A DNA stretch of 10,387 bases from SIG636 sp045592105. Its GTDB lineage: Bacteria; Bacillota; Clostridia; Oscillospirales; CAG-382. The notes beneath the pieces were generated by a model. It was not told where the DNA came from. It saw only the letters and a program-made list of their open reading frames with translations, and did not search any database. The stretch spans positions 1 through 10,387 of the forward strand of contig JAZNUB010000020.1 of assembly GCA_045592105.1 (NCBI GenBank). The letters are read 5' to 3'. Positions 6,378 to 10,387 of this stretch are shown here, one piece after another. The position numbers and the translations under genes are program-made. Each line of letters begins with the position of its first letter. Positions within the stretch are counted from its first letter, which is position 1.

Positions 6378-6734
6378 TTATTCAGCACTGTTGATTATAT
6401 CCATAATCTCGGCTATTTGCTTTTCGCTTAGATTCTTACTACTTGTAAATGCCGCTAAAAACGCCGGTACAGAGCCGTTAAATCTGTTTTCCATAAGCTC
6501 ATTAAGCTCAGCTATCTGCGATTGCTCTTTAGTGATAAGCGAAGTTACTATAGAGTTTTCGTTCTTTACAACACCACGCTCACTTAAACGGCGGATAACG
6601 GTATATGTTGTAGCCTTTGACCAGCCAAGCTTTTCATTACACTTTTTTACAAGTGCTGTGCTGTTTATCGGCTCACACTCCCAAAGGATACAACAAAAAC
6701 GGTATTCACTTTCATAAATTTTAGGTGTTTCCAT
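6378..6734 (-). CDS. BlaI/MecI/CopY-family repressor
   Basis: The protein has 118 residues from ATG 6734, with GGAGG at 6740-6744 five bases upstream; a longer in-frame start at 6791 would fall upstream of the predicted transcript start and is rejected. The N-terminal winged helix includes ESEYRFCCILWECEPINSTALV, a recognition-helix region GWSKATTYTVIRRLSERGVV and a short wing. A helical dimerisation tail follows (LNELMENRFNGSVPAFLAAF...LSEKQIAEIMDII). The family represses its own operon until the partner M56 protease triggers cleavage. Pairing with the downstream M56 gene and two symmetric boxes at its promoter fit this exactly. The cleavage site cannot be placed with confidence, though the FLAAF segment aligns roughly with where BlaI is cut. 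With a non-penicillin sensor, a beta-lactam response is unlikely. Confidence 0.92.
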   Translation of the reverse strand: METPKIYESEYRFCCILWECEPINSTALVKKCNEKLGWSKATTYTVIRRLSERGVVKNENSIVTSLITKEQSQIAELNELMENRFNGSVPAFLAAFTSSKNLSEKQIAEIMDIINSAE

Positions 6735-6757
6735 TTTTTCCTCCAAACGCAAAAAAG

Positions 6758-6773
6758 GTTTAACGCGTACAAC
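6758..6773. promoter_or_regulatory. BlaI operator box 1 (downstream of start site)
   Basis: GTTTAACGCGTACAAC matches box 2 (6783-6798) at 13 of 16 positions in the same orientation and is partly symmetric around the ACGCGT core. It lies in the untranslated leader of the repressor transcript, 25 bp from box 2, which places the two boxes on roughly comparable faces of the DNA. Confidence 0.6.
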
Positions 6774-6781
6774 CTGTATGC

Positions 6782-6810
6782 AGTTTAACACGTTAAACCT
6801 ATTTTGTCAA
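6782..6810 (-). promoter_or_regulatory. Sigma-A promoter of the BlaI-M56 operon
   Basis: On the minus strand TTGACA (6805-6810) is a perfect -35. A 17-nt spacer leads to TAAACT (6782-6787) as -10. Transcription would begin near 6775, giving a leader of about 40 nt. The -35 lies only 15 nt after the end of the upstream MBL-fold gene, and no terminator separates them. Confidence 0.8.
6783..6798. promoter_or_regulatory. BlaI operator box 2 (over the -10)
   Basis: GTTTAAC at 6783-6789 and GTTAAAC at 6792-6798 form a perfect inverted repeat with a 2-nt centre. The box covers five of the six -10 bases and part of the spacer, so a bound dimer would block transcription. It lacks the classic TACAnnTGTA core of staphylococcal bla/mec operators. 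Confidence 0.7.
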
Positions 6811-6825
6811 TAGTTTTTACTGATT

Positions 6826-7755
6826 TTACTTTTGAAAACTAAAGCTTAGTTCTTTGCCGTTGCTGTAACAGAAGATATCTCCGCGCTCGTCCGTGCGAAA
6901 CACAGTTACGCCTGCATCCTGCAAGCGGCTTAAGGTTTCTGCGTGCGGATGGCCGTAATCGTTGTTTTTGCCAAGTGATATTACGGCGTATTTCGGCATT
7001 ACCTCACGCAGGAACAAATACGATGTTGACGTACTGCTGCCGTGATGCCCTACCTTTAACAGCGTTGCTGATAGGTCTGCTCCGCTTTCGTATATATCCG
7101 CTTCGCTTTCCCTCTCCGCATCGCCGGTAAACAAAAACGAGGTTTCGCCATACTGTATTCCAAGCACTATGGACGTGTTGTTGGTATCCTCATACTTCTT
7201 AACGGGGCCAAGAATTGTTATGGTACTGCTGCCAAGCTTGAAGCTTTGACCCGCTTTTGGGATTGTTATTTGGTTGCCGCTGTCTTTTACCTTTTTTGCA
7301 AAGTTTTTAAACGCTTTGGTATCGTAATCGGTAACAGGGGAATAAACGGTATCCACCGTACACACCTCAAAAGCGGCAGGCAAGCCGCCAACGTGATCCT
7401 CGTGTGCATGGGTTGCTACCAGATAATCCAAATGCGTTACGGAATACTTTTTAAGCACGGTGTATATCAAATCGTTATCGTTTACGTTGCCGCCGTCTAT
7501 AAGCATATATCTGCCGTCACACTTTACAAGCGCGCTGTCTGCCTGGCCAACATCAAAAAAAGTTATGCTAAAGCTATCGCCTACATCAGCCGTTTCGCTT
7601 GTGTTTACGGATAAATCCAAAGATGGCGTTTCCGTGCTTACGTTAGAAGAAGGCTCATCGGTAAAATATGGGCCGCCGATGATTGCCGAAATGCCCGTTA
7701 TAACAGCCACAATAACCGATAATACCCCTATTAATATCGTCTTTTTGTTCGCCAT
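6826..7755 (-). CDS. Membrane-anchored ComEC-like MBL-fold hydrolase
   Basis: The 309-residue protein has an N-terminal hydrophobic segment (about 7-28) acting as signal or anchor, then a Ser/Thr-rich linker to about residue 60. A metallo-beta-lactamase-fold domain follows, of the type found at the C terminus of the competence protein ComEC. Metal-site motifs are intact: H116-A-H118-E-D120-H121, the GDAE aspartate D212, and KVGHHGS at 234-240. FFDVGQADS, NNTSIVLGIQYG and AVISLGKNNDYGHPH are typical ComEC-family blocks. The competence membrane channel domain is absent, so this is the stand-alone extracellular form, possibly a nuclease or phosphodiesterase; the substrate is not known. ATG 7755 is preceded by ACCTCC (7766-7771, GGAGGT on the gene strand). 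It points into the BlaI operon and may read through into it. Confidence 0.88.
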   Translation of the reverse strand: MANKKTILIGVLSVIVAVITGISAIIGGPYFTDEPSSNVSTETPSLDLSVNTSETADVGDSFSITFFDVGQADSALVKCDGRYMLIDGGNVNDNDLIYTVLKKYSVTHLDYLVATHAHEDHVGGLPAAFEVCTVDTVYSPVTDYDTKAFKNFAKKVKDSGNQITIPKAGQSFKLGSSTITILGPVKKYEDTNNTSIVLGIQYGETSFLFTGDAERESEADIYESGADLSATLLKVGHHGSSTSTSYLFLREVMPKYAVISLGKNNDYGHPHAETLSRLQDAGVTVFRTDERGDIFCYSNGKELSFSFQK

Positions 7756-7779
7756 TGCCGATTACACCTCCATTTTTTA

Positions 7780-7808
7780 ATTTTACTTTATATAACAGAT
7801 AATTGCAA
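7780..7808 (-). promoter_or_regulatory. Candidate promoter of the MBL-fold gene
   Basis: On the minus strand TTGCAA (7803-7808) and TAAAAT (7780-7785) are 17 nt apart, moderate matches to -35 and -10. The start near 7773 would leave a very short leader before the GGAGGT site. TATATA with an upstream TG (7789-7797) is an alternative -10. Confidence 0.4.
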
Positions 7809-7827
7809 TACTTTTTTAAAAGGTATT
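7807..7827. promoter_or_regulatory. 21-bp dyad between divergent promoters
   Basis: AATAC at 7807-7811 is mirrored by GTATT at 7823-7827, and the A/T-rich interior is also symmetric apart from one wobble pair (T7812/G7822). It overlaps the candidate -35 of the MBL-fold gene and ends 3 bp before the -35 of the SLOG operon, so a bound protein could affect both. A/T richness makes chance symmetry fairly likely. Confidence 0.3.
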
Positions 7828-7830
7828 TTC

Positions 7831-7859
7831 TTGACAACACAAAACGTTTAATATATAAT
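7831..7859 (+). promoter_or_regulatory. Perfect consensus sigma-A promoter of the SLOG-kinase-dockerin operon
   Basis: TTGACA (7831-7836), 17 nt, TATAAT (7854-7859): all twelve consensus bases and the ideal spacing. Transcription would begin near 7866, giving a leader of about 59 nt. Such a strong promoter implies high constitutive expression unless it is repressed. Confidence 0.9.
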
Positions 7860-7924
7860 GTAAACAAGGGTTATTATAGGTAACAATGGTACTAACTTGA
7901 GTATTTTTGTTATTGAGGAGCATT

Positions 7925-8425
7925 ATGAAAAACGATATATACACTTCCGGTACAACGGAAGGCATTGAAAACAGCTGTTGCTTTACGGGGCATCGCTCCT
8001 TATCCGCAAGAAGCGATGAGGTTAAACAGCGTTTGCTTTGTGAGCTGGAAACGCTTATAAACGAAAAAGGTGTTATTTATTTTTACGCAGGCGGTGCTTT
8101 GGGGTTTGATATGCTTGCAGAGCAATGCATTTTACAGCTTAAAAACAAATACCCCTTTATAAAGCTTTATCTTGCGCTTCCCTGTAAGAACCAGCACCAA
8201 AGATGGAGCGTTAAGGAAAAAAAGCAATACGAGGATATATTGCAGTGTGCAGACAATGTGCATTACGTTTGTGAGGAATACAGTGAGAATTGTATGTTTT
8301 TCCGTAACGACTATATGGTGGATCGTTGCAAATACTGCATATCCTTTTTAAGGCGCTTAAGCGGCGGTACTTATTATACGGTTACGAAAGCCAAAAGCTT
8401 AGGCAGGGAGCTGATTATGCTATGA
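7925..8425 (+). CDS. SLOG/DUF1273 (YpsA-like) family protein
   Basis: The protein has 166 residues from ATG 7925, with GAGGAG at 7915-7920; an in-frame TTG at 7907 lies before that site and is rejected. It carries the DUF1273/SLOG signature: a CCFTGHRSLS strand-loop (18-27) and the phosphate-binding GGALGFDMLAE (56-66), with a Rossmann-like pattern between them. SLOG domains bind nucleotides or nucleotide-derived ligands, and some act as sensors or NAD/nucleotide processors in defence and stress systems. The ligand here is unknown. The stop overlaps the next start as ATGA, so the two proteins are probably made together and may share a pathway. YpsA of B. subtilis affects cell division, but this protein has an extra N-terminal stretch and an unrelated context, so that role should not be carried over. 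Confidence 0.85.
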   Translation: MKNDIYTSGTTEGIENSCCFTGHRSLSARSDEVKQRLLCELETLINEKGVIYFYAGGALGFDMLAEQCILQLKNKYPFIKLYLALPCKNQHQRWSVKEKKQYEDILQCADNVHYVCEEYSENCMFFRNDYMVDRCKYCISFLRRLSGGTYYTVTKAKSLGRELIML

Positions 8426-8844
8426 GCGTTACCTTAATGCGCGGTAAAATCGGCGCGGGCAAAAGCTATACCGCGCGCCGTATATGTAGTGAAACAGGCG
8501 CAAAGCTGCTTTCCGTTGACTTTTTTATGGAAAGCGTTTTCGGCAACGAATGTATTGGGCGAGAAAAGCATATTGAAGCCGAAAAGGCTGTGGTTGAGTT
8601 TTGCTTGAATATAGCAAAAACGTTAAGCGGTATGGGCATAAGCGCTGTTATCGACCATGGGTTTTGGCTTAAGAGCGAGCTTTTGGTGGCAGAAAGCTTT
8701 CTTAAAGACAACGGTATTGACTTTGAGGTTATTGAGGTTGATGCCGATTTTGAAACAAGGCTTGAACGCGTTTTAAGCCGCACGGACGGGAAACGCTTTG
8801 ACAAAGACAAGCTTATGATTTTTGATAATTACTACGAAAAATAA
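8422..8844 (+). CDS. P-loop kinase-like ATP-binding protein (AAA_33 type), short C terminus
   Basis: The protein has 140 residues from ATG 8422, which overlaps the SLOG stop as ATGA; translational coupling explains the rather distant GGGAG site. Walker A is GKIGAGKS (8-15). LSVDFF carries the usual acidic residue after strand 2, and AVIDHGFWLKSE matches the strand-3 pattern of AAA_33 and zeta-toxin/nucleotide-kinase-like proteins (the D-x-GFW block). VIEVDADFETRLERVLSRT fits the lid-arginine segment. These families phosphorylate small molecules such as nucleotides, sugars or antibiotics; the substrate cannot be read here. From memory of the family the chain usually continues some 15-25 residues after the FDNYYEK-like segment, often into a Pro/Glu-rich tail, so the C terminus may be truncated or naturally short. 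The lid and Walker A are intact. Confidence 0.75.
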   Translation: MSVTLMRGKIGAGKSYTARRICSETGAKLLSVDFFMESVFGNECIGREKHIEAEKAVVEFCLNIAKTLSGMGISAVIDHGFWLKSELLVAESFLKDNGIDFEVIEVDADFETRLERVLSRTDGKRFDKDKLMIFDNYYEK

Positions 8845-8868
8845 AATTATTACGAGAGGAAAAACAAG

Positions 8869-10170
8869 ATGAGAAAACTTTTTTGCATCGCTTTGGCGCT
8901 GATAATGTGTATTGGCGCGGTATCCGTTAATATGGTTACAGCTTCTGCCGCGGAGGACAACCTTCTTGCAGGTGCAAGCTACAGCTATGAGGCCGGTGAG
9001 TTTTTTGACATTTATACCGACAACAGCGCTTCCCTTCTTACCGATGGCAATTACCGTGGTGACGGTACAGCAAAATGGAACGATATTTATGCCGTTTCGG
9101 GAACTACCGTTGAATTTGTTGGCTCCAGTGTCGACAACATTATCGTTTTCTCGCTTGAAAACGAGATTTTCCTTGATTATCTGTATTTCCGCGGTTTCCG
9201 CAGAGCACACAACAGATACACCAATATTGCAAGCATAGAGGTTTCCGCCAACGGCACGGACTATACCACTTTAAGCTTCAACGAAACGGCAACCGCTATA
9301 AAGGATGCGCCTTTATTTGTGGCTTCTGAAGGTGCAACCGGCGTTGACCAGTACTTTGACGTTAAAGCCACCTTTAACGAAAGAGTTGCACACGTTAAGT
9401 ACATTAAGGTTACGATTAACACCTATTCCCCCATCGGGAAGCGCGAATATATCTGCCAGCTTGACGAGGTTGAGGCTTACGGCTCTAAATCAAGCGCATA
9501 CCCTTCCACAGCAGAGCTTTCTGTTACAGCAAATAACACTACCGTTGATATAGGGCAAACCTTTACCGTTTCCGTGCTTTTCAACAACATAACCACAGAG
9601 AACGGTATTGTTGCATACGACCTGCCCCTTGTTTATGACAAGGATAAGCTTCTGCTTACAAGTGTTGAGGGTATCTTCCCCTCCGCTTGGGGAAGCAGCG
9701 GTTTAGTTGTTGGCACAGGCGATTACACAAGCAATCCCTATTGGTTGCGCGCTTTATGCAACGCGGATGACCTTGCTGTAAATTCGAAATACAACGTTAA
9801 GCAAGACGGTGTGCTTGGCTTTAGGCTAACCTTTAGGTCGCTTAGCTCCGGCACTGCTAATATCAGCATTGACAACGACGTAGAAAACGATGTTTATTTG
9901 TTTGTTGTAAACGGTGCTGATTTTAATAACTACGGCGTTACAGGTGCTTCCACAAGCGTTACCGTTACAGACAAGGTTGTTGACGTTATTATCGGTGACG
10001 TTAATTATGACGGATACGTTGACAATTTGGATGCCGCTATCATCCTTAAATACGATGCAGGCATTTTAGATTTTGGCGAAAACGAGCTTAAGCGTGGGGA
10101 CTACAATGGTGACGGCGACGTTGATAACATAGACGCCTCATACATTTTGAAGTATGACGCAGGTGTTTAA
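8869..10170 (+). CDS. Secreted protein with discoidin-like, cohesin-like and dockerin I domains
   Basis: The 433-residue protein opens with a signal peptide (basic RK, hydrophobic core, TASAAED cleavage region near residues 27-28). Residues 30 to about 207 look like an F5/8 type C (discoidin) carbohydrate-binding fold, beginning NLLAGASYSYE and ending QLDEVEAYGS. Residues about 213-370 resemble a cohesin domain (SVTANNTTVDIGQTFTVSVLFNN...AYDLPLVYDKDKLLLTSVEG). Residues 374-433 are a type I dockerin: two calcium loops, GDVNYDGYVDNLD and GDYNGDGDVDNID, each followed by an ILKYDAG helix. No catalytic domain is seen. It probably binds carbohydrate and docks to, or links, cellulosome-like complexes on the cell surface. 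It starts 24 nt after the kinase with AGAGGA at 8855-8860, so co-transcription is likely. Having both cohesin and dockerin is unusual but known in ruminococcal adaptor scaffoldins. Confidence 0.85.
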   Translation: MRKLFCIALALIMCIGAVSVNMVTASAAEDNLLAGASYSYEAGEFFDIYTDNSASLLTDGNYRGDGTAKWNDIYAVSGTTVEFVGSSVDNIIVFSLENEIFLDYLYFRGFRRAHNRYTNIASIEVSANGTDYTTLSFNETATAIKDAPLFVASEGATGVDQYFDVKATFNERVAHVKYIKVTINTYSPIGKREYICQLDEVEAYGSKSSAYPSTAELSVTANNTTVDIGQTFTVSVLFNNITTENGIVAYDLPLVYDKDKLLLTSVEGIFPSAWGSSGLVVGTGDYTSNPYWLRALCNADDLAVNSKYNVKQDGVLGFRLTFRSLSSGTANISIDNDVENDVYLFVVNGADFNNYGVTGASTSVTVTDKVVDVIIGDVNYDGYVDNLDAAIILKYDAGILDFGENELKRGDYNGDGDVDNIDASYILKYDAGV

Positions 10171-10213
10171 CACATAAAACGAGCTTATGCAAAAGCGGAA
10201 AACACATAAAACG
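10169..10213. repeat. 13-bp direct repeat, two copies
   Basis: AACACATAAAACG occurs at 10169-10181 and again at 10201-10213, 32 bp apart. The first copy begins in the stop codon of the dockerin gene and the second forms part of the following hairpin. Confidence 0.8.
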
Positions 10214-10225
10214 TGTTTTCCGCTT
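10193..10225 (+). terminator. Hairpin after the dockerin gene, weak terminator
   Basis: Positions 10193-10205 pair perfectly over 13 bp with 10213-10225 around a 7-nt loop. No T tract follows on the plus strand (the next bases are CAGACCGC), so it is not a classic intrinsic terminator. It may act by T run within the stem, protect the transcript 3' end, or belong to the repeat region. Confidence 0.45.
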
Positions 10226-10279
10226 CAGACCGCTGACAAAGGCACAGAACACGAAAAAACAAAATTTCATTCCCATAAA

Positions 10280-10317
10280 GAAGAAAATTCGAGGAGTTTC
10301 ATCCTCGAATTTTCTTC
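10280..10317. repeat. 16-bp perfect palindrome
   Basis: Positions 10280-10295 pair without mismatch with 10302-10317 around the 6-nt loop GTTTCA. The nearest T run (10328-10333) starts 10 nt after the stem, too far for a typical terminator. The shape suggests an intergenic palindromic repeat, with backup termination a possible use. Confidence 0.7.
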
Positions 10318-10331
10318 AATTATTGTATTTT

Positions 10332-10387
10332 TTCGTTCAAAACGAACCTCGGCTCACAGTACTTAGTACAGTTCTCGCCTCGGTTCG
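10332..10387. repeat. Palindromic repeat running to the window end
   Basis: TTCGTT (10332-10337) pairs with AACGAA (10341-10346) around 3 nt. CGAACC (10343-10348) is then mirrored by GGTTCG (10382-10387), with partial symmetry between them including GTAC-TTA-GTAC at the centre. The last base of the window is the last base of the mirror, so the element may continue. It holds no gene and resembles an edge of a REP- or MITE-like family (inference). Confidence 0.5.

Noticed and set aside
4095..6734. Beta-lactam resistance regulator pair (blaR1/blaI)
   Set aside because: The families match but the penicillin-binding domain is absent and no beta-lactamase-resistance gene is nearby; the MBL-fold gene is of the ComEC type, not a class B beta-lactamase.
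8798..8829. Internal promoter for the dockerin gene (TTGACA at 8798-8803)
   Set aside because: The matching -10 is either TTTGAT at 17 nt (four of six) or GATAAT at 20 nt (too far), and the bases are explained by the FDKDK codons. It cannot be fully excluded.
10343..10387. Start of a tRNA gene, because the window ends in GGTTCG like a T-loop
   Set aside because: No acceptor, D-arm or anticodon stem can be laid out upstream; the bases are the mirror of CGAACC at 10343-10348.

Overview
The window looks like a low-to-moderate GC Bacillota chromosome, most likely a gut Clostridia of the Oscillospiraceae/Ruminococcus type. The reasons are strong AGGAGG-type ribosome binding sites, consensus sigma-A promoters, the gene families present (DUF1700/DUF4097 pairs, BlaI/M56 pairs, ECF sigma with a zinc-binding anti-sigma factor) and a secreted protein ending in a type I dockerin. 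This assignment is inference; the window contains no phylogenetic marker gene.

Layout. (1) Positions 1-142 are a small non-coding element with perfect 12-bp terminal inverted repeats and a 19-bp internal hairpin, probably a MITE. (2) Positions 163-2089 are an ECF operon: sigma factor, four-helix membrane anti-sigma factor with an Hx3Cx2C zinc motif, and a five-helix membrane protein with a DUF5412-like tail, closed by a strong terminator. (3) Positions 2112-4075 are a PadR-DUF1700-DUF4097 operon with overlapping genes, a consensus promoter covered by a 27-bp dyad (probable operator), and a bidirectional terminator. (4) Positions 4095-6810, minus strand, are a BlaI-family repressor followed by a BlaR1/M56-type membrane metalloprotease. 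Its extracytoplasmic part is not a penicillin-binding domain but a DISA/NTSQEG repeat linker followed by about three CnaB-like beta domains. Two 16-bp operator boxes lie over and just after the promoter. (5) Positions 6826-7755, minus strand, are a membrane-anchored ComEC-type metallo-beta-lactamase-fold hydrolase. (6) Positions 7831-10170, plus strand, start with a perfect consensus promoter. They hold a SLOG/DUF1273 protein overlapping a P-loop kinase-like protein, then a secreted protein with discoidin-like, cohesin-like and dockerin domains. (7) Positions 10171-10387 are non-coding and filled with palindromes, probably part of a repeat family that runs past the window edge.

How the genes fit together. 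Three adjacent and independent regulatory modules (ECF/anti-sigma, PadR/DUF1700/DUF4097, BlaI/M56) each join a transcription regulator to membrane proteins with probable outward-facing parts. The region therefore reads as a cluster of envelope-sensing circuits beside secreted or surface functions. No single cassette is clearly a wholly new system. The most unusual points are the M56 protease with a replaced sensor domain, the SLOG plus kinase pair ahead of a cohesin/dockerin protein, and the structured repeats at both edges.
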